Assembly: GCA_003516865.1 (NCBI GenBank)
Contig: DPBR01000063.1
Span: 27,256-41,260, forward strand
Source of the DNA: Oscillospiraceae bacterium
Lineage (GTDB): Bacteria > Bacillota > Clostridia > Oscillospirales > Ruminococcaceae
Reading direction: 5' to 3'
DNA: 14,005 nucleotides
In this document: positions 1 to 7,575 of the stretch, piece after piece
Layout of the letters: each line of letters begins with the position of its first letter
Position numbering within the stretch: the stretch's first letter is position 1
Notes under the pieces: model-generated
What the model saw: the letters and a program-made list of their open reading frames with translations, nothing else
Database searches by the model: none
Told to the model about the DNA's origin: nothing
Program-made: the position numbers and the translations under genes

Positions 1-665
1 CCGCGTCCCGCGTCGATTGAAGAAATCGCGAGAACCCATTTTCCGAGCGAAGCGTCGCCGCCGCTTATAGCCGTGCAGGTCTGTTTGAGGACGATTGAAG
101 CGAGGCTTACGCCGAAAACCGCGATTACCGGCACAATCAGAAACGCAATCATCATCTTTGCGACAGAATTAAGCACTCTGCCGACGGGACGCTTTCCCTC
201 AAAATCGAAGTCGAGCGTTGAGCGCATAATCGCGTAAATGGAGAAAATAATCGAAAGCGCGAGCGCGATGAAGGTAATCGAAATCAGCGCGTTTCTGATT
301 ATTTCGTTGTTCATAAAATACTGCAGGAGCGTCGACTGCGTTTTTGCGCCCGTTTCAGCCGAGGTATAAGTTACGTCCTTCAGTCCTATCAGCACGTCAA
401 AGCCGTTTTGCAGCTGGTCCAGCAGCCATAGCATCTTACAGTAGCCGGTGTAAATAAACGTGTAGAAAAGATCCGCGATATTTGCGATAACGATATTCCA
501 CAAAAAGTCAAAAACAGGCTTCAGAAGGGGAATAACAATTGTATTTAAAATCCACTCGAAAATAGAGTTCAGGATTTTTGACAGCCATTCGATAATCGGG
601 TTGAAAATTTTGTTGCAGACCCAGTCGAATACTCTGTCGAAAATACCGAGCGATTGTATCGGCAT
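1..665 (-). CDS. VirB6/TrbL-like T4SS membrane protein, second copy (partial, C terminus off the left edge)
   Basis: An open frame of 221 complete codons runs from an ATG at 665 to the window edge without a stop; the 3' part is missing. It has a strong AGGAGGG ribosome binding site (674-680) 8 nt before the ATG and starts 21 nt after the stop of the preceding VirB6-like gene, so the two are surely co-transcribed. The translation begins MPIQSLGIFDRVFDWVCNKI and contains several long hydrophobic helices. Around codons 118-180, features such as N-x-x-I/V-x-R-A-L, a hydrophobic segment ending SIYAIM, the K-R-P loop and AFLIVPVIAVFG match the neighbouring gene (NDGVKRAL, TIYSVA, HKRP, AFMIVPIMMYFG), so the two are paralogues. 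By family knowledge, VirB6/TrbL proteins form part of the inner-membrane translocation channel. The specific role of this copy is inferred from homology and context only. Confidence 0.82.
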   Translation of the reverse strand, partial: MPIQSLGIFDRVFDWVCNKIFNPIIEWLSKILNSIFEWILNTIVIPLLKPVFDFLWNIVIANIADLFYTFIYTGYCKMLWLLDQLQNGFDVLIGLKDVTYTSAETGAKTQSTLLQYFMNNEIIRNALISITFIALALSIIFSIYAIMRSTLDFDFEGKRPVGRVLNSVAKMMIAFLIVPVIAVFGVSLASIVLKQTCTAISGGDASLGKWVLAISSIDAGR

Positions 666-686
666 TTTCTTCACCCTCCTTTCCGT

Positions 687-2492
687 TTATTTGATATTTT
701 CATCTTCTTTTTTGCTGTCTGAAGTAAGAGCGTCGGATATATTGCTTATTTTATTGCCCGCGTCGTTGAATTTGTTTAGTTTTTCGCCTATTCCGGACTT
801 GCTTTCGCCGCCGGGCTTTATTCCGCCGCCGGACTTTGCGTTTTCGGGAGCCTTTCCGCCCGTGCCGCCCGAACCGCCTGCGCCGCCCGAACCGCTCGCG
901 CCGCCTGAGCCGCCGGAACCTAAACCGCCGCCGAATTTACCGCCGCCAAGACCTCCTGCACCGCCGCCGATTCCACCTGTAAAGGCATTTCCGGAGCCTG
1001 CCGCGGAAGCAGCGCCCTTAGCCGCAGAAGCCGCGCCGTTTGCAGCCGAAGCTGCGCCCTTTGCCGCCGTAGCCGCACCCTTTGCCGCAAGGCTTCCGCC
1101 GCCCGTTACCGCCGCCATACCAACGTCCTTTGCGGTATTTGCCGCCATTTTAACCAGACCCGCAACCAGCATTGCCGAAGCGCGGTCAGCCGCGGCAACT
1201 TCGGGGTTGATAACCTCAAGAATTGTCGTGTTCGACTTCCACGCGGCGTACATACAGCCTGTGATAAGCACTATTTTAAGCGTATTGTCAAGCGCGATAT
1301 TGTCGGTGAACGAGAAGCCCGCGCTCATAATCATCGGAATGAAAATCATAACGAGGTTCATCGAAATTACAATTCCGAAGCCGGAAATCAGCTTTCCGAT
1401 GAACATTTCGCGCCATTTTCTGAACACGTTTCCTCCGTCGAGCGGCATTGACGCGACAAACAGGGGAGAAGTGACGTAAAGAATGAGAACCTCGATTATT
1501 TTCCTGATAAACACGAACATCGAGCAAAGCATTATCAAAAGCATGCCTATGCTGACGATATAAACCAGCGGGTAGTTGTAAAGGTTTTCGAAAAGGTTCG
1601 GGAAGCGCTTTGCATCAGATGAAAGTTCGTCGAGCGAGAAATCGTGATTGGAGTTCGCTTTTTTCCTCATTTCCTTAACAGCCTTATCCGATATTTTCAT
1701 ATCGTCCGACTGCGATTGGAAAATATTTCTGATATTGTCGAAGTCGAGTTTCGGATACATCGCGAAATCGGAATTGATGTCCGCGTCGTTGTAAATGCTC
1801 TTTTTCACGCCGTTGTAGTCCTTACCGCCGAAATAAGCGGCGCGTTTTCCCGTTGTGAAAGAAGCGTTTGGTTCGTCCTCATCGCCGAAAGTTCCCGTCA
1901 GGAACAGAATTGTGGATAATTTCGGGGTTTCGTCCGAGCCTGTCGCGCCGATAATCGCGTTTTCCGTTGAAACGAGGATTGCGGAGGAAAGCTGCGAACC
2001 GAAATACATCATAATCGGCACAATCATAAACGCAATGCAGGATTTCAGCGCCGTTTTCATAATGTGGCTTATCGGACGCTTGTGTTCGAGCGCATAAGAA
2101 CCCATCGACTTTGCAACGGAGTAAATCGTGAAGATAAAGCAGACCGCGATGCCGACAAAAGTCACGGCAAGCAGCGCCCGCTTAACACCGTCGTTTGTGA
2201 GGAAAACGTCGAGCAGATACATTTCATTTCCCTGATACTTGACGGGTTTTGTTCCCGCGAAGATATCGAAAAAGTCCTGAAATACGTCGACAAAACGCAG
2301 GAGATACATCAGCAGGCTCTTGAGCACCGCTCCGAAAAGCAGTCCCGCTCCCTGAACGATAATTGTGAACAGGAAGTTGAACAGATATGTAATCAGCGTT
2401 GAAAAAAGCCCGAAAGCCCAGCTCAGAGCGTCCATAAGCGCGTCTGTAATGTGCGTTGCCCAGCCAAGTCCGTCAAGAAGCACCGGCGTCAT
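687..2492 (-). CDS. VirB6/TrbL-like polytopic T4SS channel protein with Ala/Gly-rich C-terminal tail
   Basis: This encodes a 601-residue membrane protein. The frame can be extended to a GTG at 2501, but that GTG lies inside the Shine-Dalgarno AGGAGG (2501-2506); the ATG at 2492 is 8 nt from it and is the better start. Hydrophobic segments lie at roughly residues 35-65, 105-127, 150-172, 307-348, 366-392 and 404-420, with a long soluble loop at about 185-305. After the last membrane segment the tail (about 430-601) holds four KGAASAA-type heptads (about 471-499) and then a Gly/Ser-rich stretch (about 505-546). The layout, many helices plus a low-complexity cytosolic or exposed tail, fits the VirB6/TrbL-like proteins of Gram-positive conjugative elements, thought to build the translocation pore. 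It sits between the Ig-like surface protein and a second VirB6-like paralogue in one operon. Family assignment rests on topology, context and recalled family patterns. Confidence 0.8.
   Translation of the reverse strand: MTPVLLDGLGWATHITDALMDALSWAFGLFSTLITYLFNFLFTIIVQGAGLLFGAVLKSLLMYLLRFVDVFQDFFDIFAGTKPVKYQGNEMYLLDVFLTNDGVKRALLAVTFVGIAVCFIFTIYSVAKSMGSYALEHKRPISHIMKTALKSCIAFMIVPIMMYFGSQLSSAILVSTENAIIGATGSDETPKLSTILFLTGTFGDEDEPNASFTTGKRAAYFGGKDYNGVKKSIYNDADINSDFAMYPKLDFDNIRNIFQSQSDDMKISDKAVKEMRKKANSNHDFSLDELSSDAKRFPNLFENLYNYPLVYIVSIGMLLIMLCSMFVFIRKIIEVLILYVTSPLFVASMPLDGGNVFRKWREMFIGKLISGFGIVISMNLVMIFIPMIMSAGFSFTDNIALDNTLKIVLITGCMYAAWKSNTTILEVINPEVAAADRASAMLVAGLVKMAANTAKDVGMAAVTGGGSLAAKGAATAAKGAASAANGAASAAKGAASAAGSGNAFTGGIGGGAGGLGGGKFGGGLGSGGSGGASGSGGAGGSGGTGGKAPENAKSGGGIKPGGESKSGIGEKLNKFNDAGNKISNISDALTSDSKKEDENIK
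1000..1083 (-). repeat. Four tandem 21-bp units encoding KGAASAA heptads
   Basis: Four consecutive 21-bp units (1000-1020, 1021-1041, 1042-1062, 1063-1083) read on the plus strand as variants of gccgcnGAAGCnGCGCCnTTT. They lie inside the VirB6-like gene and encode the heptads KGAATAA, KGAASAA, NGAASAA and KGAASAA. Differences are mostly at third codon positions, which suggests older duplication with selection on the protein. Such in-frame arrays can vary in copy number by slippage. Confidence 0.85.
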
Positions 2493-2525
2493 TCTGTTCA
2501 CCTCCTATCCGATAATTTCAAAGAG

Positions 2526-3974
2526 TTACCTTATGTTGAATTTCTTTCTTGTGATAATAAAGAACACAATTCCTCCGACAACAAGCGCGCCTGCGAGGAT
2601 TACGGCGACAATCGCCATTGTATCCATTTTGTAAATAATCTCAAATTCCTGAGTGGAGCTGTTTCCTGCTTTATCGTATACGATAATGCCGTATTTTCCC
2701 GCTTCCGTCAGTTCGAGCGTCTTTTTGTACGGCTTTCTGTCGAGATAAACGGCATAGTCGTCGATATCGTCCGAAACAAGCTCGATAAATACCGTTCCGC
2801 CGTTCGCTTTTCCGTTCTCGTCAATGCCGTTTACGACAAATTCGGGCGGGGTATTGTCGAGCGTGAAGCTCTCCGACATATAGTAATCGCCGCAGTAAAC
2901 ATCGAAAGTGTACGCGCCCTCGGAGCCGAGGTCAACGGAATTTCCGTTCGTGCGTATCTGCATTTTGTTGAACGTCGCGCTGTCGATGCGGCAGCTGTTC
3001 GGAACGGTAAACTGTGTGATTTCTCTCGTGTTTTTGCCGATAATCGTAAACGAAAATTCCGCGGGATTTTCGCTGTCGCCGTCAAAAATTTGAAGCTTAT
3101 ATTCTCCGCGCGCGGAGATTGACTTGTTGAACTCAAAGTTCTCAACTTCCTCGCCGTTTACGAGCATTTTGTACTGCGCGGTATCCGGAAGCTCAAACTG
3201 AACGACGTTCGAGGTCGTCATTCCCGCGGGAATATTGCAGAACAATTCGGTTCCTCTGTTCGTGACGACGCGGATTTTCTTCTCGATAACATACTGTGAA
3301 AGCCCCGCGGCTTTATCCGTTTCGGGAAGCAGCGTGCCTGTTTCGGAAGCGGGACCGTCGGGATTCGAGGGGTTATCGGAATCGCCCGAATTGCCTGATG
3401 ACGAGCCGTCGATATCCGAGCTGAATTCGCTTGAATCGGAGCTGTCGCCGGAGCTTTCAAAATCGGAGGAATCCCAATCGTCGGAAGAATCCCAATCTTC
3501 AGAGCTGTCGCCGTCGGGGTTGCTTTCGCCCGAATTTTCCATAATCCAGAACCTGAAAAGTCCGTAGAAAACCTCGTTTTCCTTGCCTCCGAGAAGGTCT
3601 TTGCCCTCGACGGTGAGCGTAAGCGAGTAGCGTCCGGGTTCTTCAAACGGCTCTCCGACGGTATAATTGTACTTTTTCCCGTCCTTATCCACGGAAACGG
3701 AAACAGTTTCGGGCAAATCGAGGGTAACGGGATATTCAATAATCGCACCGTTTTGAACGTTGCTGTAAAAAACGACCTGATTTGCGATTATTTCCTCGTA
3801 AAGACCATAAGAGGGGATTTGCCGCTCCTCGATATCCGAGTGGATATAATTTATTTCCGGCTCGTTGTCATCGGATTGTGCGGAGGAATCGTCATAGGAC
3901 TCGGCGGACGCGACAAGCGGGGTTGTTCCGAGAACCGCGCAGGCGAGCGCCGCAGCCAAGATTTTTTTCAGCAT
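2526..3974 (-). CDS. Secreted, membrane-anchored Ig-like surface protein of the T4SS operon
   Basis: This encodes a 482-residue protein of unknown exact function. The N terminus (MLKK, hydrophobic core, ASA at 22-24 before ES) is a classical signal peptide. Residues 25-147 form an exported beta-rich region. Residues 148-212 are a low-complexity Ser/Asp/Glu linker (repeated DSSDDWDSS-like blocks). Further beta-rich domains follow, the last at about 372-448 ending AGKYGIIVYDKAGNSS, typical of bacterial Ig-like folds. A single transmembrane helix at about 450-475 and a short basic tail (TRKKFNIR) anchor it, giving a type I topology with most of the protein outside. It starts 18 nt after the coupling-protein stop, with an AAAGGA ribosome binding site, and ends 33 nt before the VirB6-like ATG, so it is part of the T4SS operon. 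A plausible role is contact with recipient or target cells, or a cell-wall-spanning scaffold; this is inference. Confidence 0.8.
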   Translation of the reverse strand: MLKKILAAALACAVLGTTPLVASAESYDDSSAQSDDNEPEINYIHSDIEERQIPSYGLYEEIIANQVVFYSNVQNGAIIEYPVTLDLPETVSVSVDKDGKKYNYTVGEPFEEPGRYSLTLTVEGKDLLGGKENEVFYGLFRFWIMENSGESNPDGDSSEDWDSSDDWDSSDFESSGDSSDSSEFSSDIDGSSSGNSGDSDNPSNPDGPASETGTLLPETDKAAGLSQYVIEKKIRVVTNRGTELFCNIPAGMTTSNVVQFELPDTAQYKMLVNGEEVENFEFNKSISARGEYKLQIFDGDSENPAEFSFTIIGKNTREITQFTVPNSCRIDSATFNKMQIRTNGNSVDLGSEGAYTFDVYCGDYYMSESFTLDNTPPEFVVNGIDENGKANGGTVFIELVSDDIDDYAVYLDRKPYKKTLELTEAGKYGIIVYDKAGNSSTQEFEIIYKMDTMAIVAVILAGALVVGGIVFFIITRKKFNIR

Positions 3975-3992
3975 ACCGTTGTCCTTTCGGGA

Positions 3993-5981
3993 TTATTTTT
4001 CTTCAGAACCCAGAACAATTGCGTTTCTCTCGGAAAGGTCGTAATAAACCTCGTCGGGGAAGAACGCGTTGTTTCTGACTTCCGACAAATCCATTGTGCC
4101 GAACTCATACAAATCGCAGCGATAGCTCGGCGTGAATTTCGTTTTAAGCGGGTAGTTGCCGAACGTAACGATAATGGCGTTTCCCGTATCGGTTTTGTTG
4201 TTGATTTTCTGAAGCTCCGAAGGGTAGATAAGCGGGCGCGTCTGAAGCGAGGTATTGTAGTTCGCCTCGCCCTCTTTCGTACCCATAGAGCGCGAAACGC
4301 TTGTTGTGGAAACGGTGCAGTTTCCGCAAAGCTCCGAGAACTCCTTGCAGGTTTCGATATCGTTTGAACCGATGAACATTTTCATACCGCAGTTGGATTT
4401 TACGATATCGCCGACTGTTTTGCCGTAGACGTTATCGAGCTGCGCGTATGACTGAACGACCATATTGAACCAGATTTTTCTTGAACGTCCGACGGTAATC
4501 ATCTTGTCGAACTTGTCGATTTTCGGCATATTACCAAACTCGTCGAGAATGAAGTAAACGTTTCTCGGAAGCGACAAATCCTCTCTTGTGGAAGCTTTTT
4601 TGATAAGCGCCTTGTAGATGCAGAGGATAAACGCCGCCGCAAGCGTATGGCGGGTGTCCTTTTCATCGGGGATTTTGAGGAAGAGCGCGGTTGATTCGTC
4701 CGCGAAAATCTGCGGGTCGATGTCGGTGTTTGAAGTAAGCGAGCAGATACCCTCGTCGTTGAATATCGAAAGCTTGTCGAAAGCGATTGACATATAGCTT
4801 GCGAGGGTGTTTTCCGCGGCGGAGAGAACCTGCTTGCTGAGCGTAACCGCCTTTGAAAGCACGTTTCTTCCGTAGAAATAGTTCCTGAGCGCCTCGAAGT
4901 TGTTGTCGGAGTTTCCGAGCGCCTTGTTGACGTTGAAGAAGTTGAACTTTTCCTTGGTCATACCGAGTTCGGGGTTTTCGCTGTCCTCGAGCATCGCGAT
5001 AATAGTCGCCATAATAATCGAGCGCGCGCCCTTTTCCCATACGGGGTCGTCCTGGCTCTCAATCGGGCAGATAACGCTTACAAGGTCGTTCAAATCCTCG
5101 TAAACCTCGTCGTAAATCTTCTGACGCTGAACCTTGATTACGGCGATAAGCTCTTTCCTGACGGCGTAAGCCTTGCCCTCGTATTCGTACCATTCGTCCG
5201 TGTAGAGTTCCGCGGGATTGACAAGCTCCAGACCGGAATCTTTCGCGTCGTCGTTTCTGCGGTAGATTTCGTTTCCGGTGTTAACATAGTCCTGATAGCG
5301 GTCGTACAGCTCGCCGAGCGGATTCCAGCGGAACGAGGAATACGGGTCGCGCAAATCGAGCACCATAACCTTATATCCGCGCTCCTGCAGGAATTTGCTG
5401 TGCATTTGGAAAAGCTCGCCCTTGGGGTCCGTGCAAATCATCGACGAGCCCGCGCCGGATTTCGCGAGAATTTGAATCATCGGGTTGATGAAGGTTGTCG
5501 TTTTACCGGAACCCGTAGCGCCTATGATAAGACCGTGCATAGGCGAAGCGAGGTTGACGTGAAGTCCCTTTTTGTCGTACCACGCTCTGACGGGTATTCC
5601 GTCCTTTTTTGACTCGCCGAGCTTTGAGAATTCATAGGGCGTGAAGTTGAAATCGCGCTCCTTGTCGGTCATAAAGCGCGAATTTTCAAGCGTCGAGTCT
5701 TTGACGGTATTTTTCTTGTTTGCGCCGAGAAGGCTTTTTCTTGTGCGCGCGAAGCTGTCGGGGCGCGTCGCCGCGTAAAGCACGATGATAATAACGAGCG
5801 CGATAAGCCCGTACAGATAGTTTATCGGGTTAAGCAGCACGGAGGGGTCGAGGAAAACGCCGATATCGCCTGCCTTTATAGCGGGCGTAAGGTGTTCCAG
5901 AAGCGCTCCGATGATATAGGAACAGAAAAAGAGCGCTACAAGCGCCAGCGCGACTGTGCTGTATATTTTCTTTAAATTCAT
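3993..5981 (-). CDS. VirD4/TraG-like T4SS coupling protein (ATPase)
   Basis: This encodes a 662-residue coupling ATPase that by family knowledge recruits substrates (relaxosome DNA or proteins) and feeds them into the T4SS channel. Two N-terminal transmembrane helices (about 7-28 and 52-71) precede the ATPase domain. The Walker A motif is GATGSGKT at 154-161, followed by TDPKGELF at 184-191. The Walker B motif is VYFILDEFGN at 475-484 (D480, E481), and the downstream motif VVQSYAQLDNVYG is at 508-520. These match the VirD4-like proteins of Firmicutes conjugative elements (the CD1115 type). Residues 225-310 form a long, acidic insertion (many D, E, Y) between the nucleotide-binding motifs. The ribosome binding site GGAGGA (5990-5995) is 8 nt before the ATG, and the gene begins 18 nt after the CPBP protease stop, so they are co-transcribed. 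It could serve conjugation or protein export; the sequence does not decide. Confidence 0.95.
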   Translation of the reverse strand: MNLKKIYSTVALALVALFFCSYIIGALLEHLTPAIKAGDIGVFLDPSVLLNPINYLYGLIALVIIIVLYAATRPDSFARTRKSLLGANKKNTVKDSTLENSRFMTDKERDFNFTPYEFSKLGESKKDGIPVRAWYDKKGLHVNLASPMHGLIIGATGSGKTTTFINPMIQILAKSGAGSSMICTDPKGELFQMHSKFLQERGYKVMVLDLRDPYSSFRWNPLGELYDRYQDYVNTGNEIYRRNDDAKDSGLELVNPAELYTDEWYEYEGKAYAVRKELIAVIKVQRQKIYDEVYEDLNDLVSVICPIESQDDPVWEKGARSIIMATIIAMLEDSENPELGMTKEKFNFFNVNKALGNSDNNFEALRNYFYGRNVLSKAVTLSKQVLSAAENTLASYMSIAFDKLSIFNDEGICSLTSNTDIDPQIFADESTALFLKIPDEKDTRHTLAAAFILCIYKALIKKASTREDLSLPRNVYFILDEFGNMPKIDKFDKMITVGRSRKIWFNMVVQSYAQLDNVYGKTVGDIVKSNCGMKMFIGSNDIETCKEFSELCGNCTVSTTSVSRSMGTKEGEANYNTSLQTRPLIYPSELQKINNKTDTGNAIIVTFGNYPLKTKFTPSYRCDLYEFGTMDLSEVRNNAFFPDEVYYDLSERNAIVLGSEEK

Positions 5982-5999
5982 AAGAGCAGTCCTCCAAGG

Positions 6000-6983
6000 T
6001 TATAATTCGGGAACGATTTCGGCTTTTGAGTCCGAAAGCAGCGTTTTGACGCAGAAAAATGCCGTTATTCCGCCGAAAACGAGGTAGATAAGCTCGGCGA
6101 TGATGTTGTCGAAAAGCACCGTATACGCCTGCGTGTTCATAAGCAGAAGCATCGGCACGGACGCGAGATTGAACCCAACGTGCATAAAAAGCGAATAGGT
6201 GAGGTTTCTGTACCTTATCCTCATAAGAGTCAGGAGAAAACCGCTTAACAGCGCGACAAAAATCCAGATAGGGTGGATATGCGGGACTGCGAACGCAATC
6301 GTCACAACTATAACCACAGCCTTTTCGGGGAACGCGCGTTCAAGCGAGTGCAGGAGAAATCCTCTGAACATCATTTCTTCGCAAAGCGGCGCGATAATGA
6401 CGATATACACAAGGCTCAGCGCGATATTATCCGTGTAAAGAAGCGTTTCCGTGCCCTTGCTGTAATCGCCTATGATGCTTTCCGGCAGCGGAAGCACCGC
6501 AAGCAGCGCCGAAGTCGATAAGTTTATGCAAATTCCCGACGCCAGACAAAGCAAAGCGGGTTTTCGTTTGATTTTTGTCGGGTGAAATTCAAGCATATCG
6601 GGAACGGTTTCACATTCCGGGTGTTTTTTCTTTTTGCGGAGATAATGGTTGACGAGATAGAAAAAGTACACAAAAAATCCCATCATAGAGCAGAGCAGCT
6701 TTAGCGTTCCGCTGTTTTGAAGCGCGTCGCCCGAAAAGATGATGAAGAACATCTGCGGGAAGAAGTAAAATCCGCAGTAAAGCCCCGCCGCCGTCAGAAC
6801 CGAAGTAATAATTATGTATTTTTTCGAGTTCTTGTCGATGATAATGCGGCGTTTTTTCTCGCGCTTTTCTTTTTCTTTGAGAGCCGCCTCGTCGCTGTCG
6901 TCAAGCTCGGCTTCAACCTCGATTTCCTCTGCAAATTCCTGCAAATCGGGATTTTTTCTATGCTTTTTCTTTTTCAATGCCAT
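6000..6983 (-). CDS. CPBP-family intramembrane metalloprotease (Rce1/Abi type)
   Basis: This encodes 327 residues with a highly charged cytosolic N terminus (1-55, Lys and Glu rich) followed by about eight hydrophobic helices. The catalytic signature of the CPBP family is complete: EEMMFR at 202-207 (EExxxR), F231-x-x-x-H235, and H268-x-x-x-N272. These enzymes are membrane-embedded glutamic or metallo-type proteases; bacterial members process or modulate membrane peptides, bacteriocins or immunity. Its position between the pilin and the coupling protein suggests a role in maturing or regulating a T4SS component, but this is inference. The start is uncertain: AAGGGAG ends only 1 nt before the ATG at 6983, whereas a TTG two codons later (6977) has a good 7-nt spacing, so initiation may be at 6977 (325 residues). 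It is preceded by a 180-bp untranslated gap with inverted repeats. Confidence 0.9.
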   Translation of the reverse strand: MALKKKKHRKNPDLQEFAEEIEVEAELDDSDEAALKEKEKREKKRRIIIDKNSKKYIIITSVLTAAGLYCGFYFFPQMFFIIFSGDALQNSGTLKLLCSMMGFFVYFFYLVNHYLRKKKKHPECETVPDMLEFHPTKIKRKPALLCLASGICINLSTSALLAVLPLPESIIGDYSKGTETLLYTDNIALSLVYIVIIAPLCEEMMFRGFLLHSLERAFPEKAVVIVVTIAFAVPHIHPIWIFVALLSGFLLTLMRIRYRNLTYSLFMHVGFNLASVPMLLLMNTQAYTVLFDNIIAELIYLVFGGITAFFCVKTLLSDSKAEIVPEL

Positions 6984-7163
6984 TCTCCCTTGAACAAAGC
7001 CGCGGAGCGCCCGCGCTCCTTAACAGCTCTTTGCCGCTCTCCGTATGCACCGAAACATCGCTGTTCCGGCGCCTCGGACAAGCGGCAAAAAACCATAATT
7101 GATGTGCTTTGAGGCTGCGCCGCATATTATTGTCGCGCAAGCTGTAAATTACGCGGTGTTGCC
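6984..7163 (-). other. 180-bp gap between the pilin and CPBP genes, rich in inverted repeats
   Basis: No credible gene is seen here. In transcript orientation it contains an imperfect stem GCTTGCGC/GCGCAGC just after the pilin stop. A TTGCCGCT/AGCGGCAA pair (7031-7038 with 7081-7088) closes a 42-nt interior that itself contains TCCG/CGGA. A perfect GGAGCGC-CC-GCGCTCC palindrome lies close to the protease ribosome binding site. None is followed by a clear U-run, so no classical terminator is called. The gap could attenuate expression downstream of the pilin or shape the leader of the protease gene. Confidence 0.5.
7004..7019 (-). repeat. Perfect palindrome upstream of the CPBP protease start
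   Basis: GGAGCGC and GCGCTCC flank two bases, forming a very GC-rich 7-bp hairpin. It lies about 14 bases upstream of the AAGGGAG ribosome binding site of the protease gene and could affect translation or mark a processing site. It lacks a following U-run. Confidence 0.6.
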
Positions 7164-7490
7164 TTAATTCGACGCCGTAGAAGAGGTTGCGCTTGACGCC
7201 CATTCCTGCATTGCGGGAAGTCCGATTTTAAGACCTACGAGAAGAACGAAGATAAGTACGAAGCCGATGATTGCATTTCTCAGACCGTGCTTAGCCTTTT
7301 CTCTGTCCTGAGGCTCTTCCGCTTTCGCAAACTTAACGCCGAGGATAATGCAGAAGATTGCGCCGAGAGCGCCTACAATCGCGAGCGCCGGACCCAGAAT
7401 CATATCGAGCAGGTCGATAATCGGGTTTGTCATAGTCTCGAAGGGGTTTTCCGCTCCCGAAGCAGCGAGGAACATTAATGCGTTGTTCAT
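7164..7490 (-). CDS. VirB2/TrbC-like T4SS pilin-type small membrane protein
   Basis: This encodes 108 residues. A short N-terminal segment (MNNALMFLAASGAENPFET) is followed by two hydrophobic helices at about 33-55 and 73-95. Between them is a short, charged cytosolic loop (KFAKAEEPQDREKAKHGLRN), and the tail is Ser/Thr/Ala rich. This two-helix hairpin with a basic loop is the usual form of VirB2/TrbC-type T4SS pilins in Gram-positive systems; there is no strong signal peptidase site. The ribosome binding site is GGAGA about 7 nt before the ATG. It is the first gene behind the ECF-like promoter at 7545-7570 and heads the run of protease, coupling protein and VirB6-like genes. A dedicated promoter suits a subunit needed in high copy. 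An alternative is a small T4SS accessory membrane protein. Confidence 0.8.
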   Translation of the reverse strand: MNNALMFLAASGAENPFETMTNPIIDLLDMILGPALAIVGALGAIFCIILGVKFAKAEEPQDREKAKHGLRNAIIGFVLIFVLLVGLKIGLPAMQEWASSATSSTASN

Positions 7491-7544
7491 AATAAAAATC
7501 TCCTTTATATTCCGCCGAAGCGGGTTTTTATTTTCATTGGTTTA

Positions 7545-7570
7545 TACCAACTTTTCCGAATTTTGTTACA
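7545..7570 (-). promoter_or_regulatory. ECF-type promoter P1 in front of the pilin/T4SS genes
   Basis: On the minus strand, TGTAAC (7570-7565) is separated by exactly 16 nt from GGTATAAAC (starting 7548). The same arrangement lies upstream of the 443-codon gene. It resembles the TGWAAC-N16-CGTA layout of ECF sigma promoters such as those of B. subtilis SigW. The -10 part lies about 55 nt before the pilin ATG. It is probably read by the ECF sigma factor encoded at 9253-9747. Confidence 0.65.
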
Positions 7571-7575
7571 CCTTA

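Noticed and set aside
601..1479. 292-codon Pro-rich plus-strand open frame
   Set aside because: It mirrors the Gly/Ala-rich tail of the VirB6-like gene on the other strand (GGC/GCC runs read as CCG/GCC).
2493..2501. GTG start for the VirB6-like gene
   Set aside because: The GTG is part of the Shine-Dalgarno sequence itself; the ATG at 2492 has the right spacing.
3390..3530. Possible CRISPR-like or DNA repeat in the TCGGAGGAATCCCAATC region
   Set aside because: The short repetitions encode DSSD/DWDSS blocks of a low-complexity linker in the surface protein; there are no regular spacers.
6958..7203. 81-codon minus-strand frame filling the gap between pilin and protease
   Set aside because: It overlaps the ends of both real genes out of frame, has no ribosome binding site, and its composition is unlike the neighbours.
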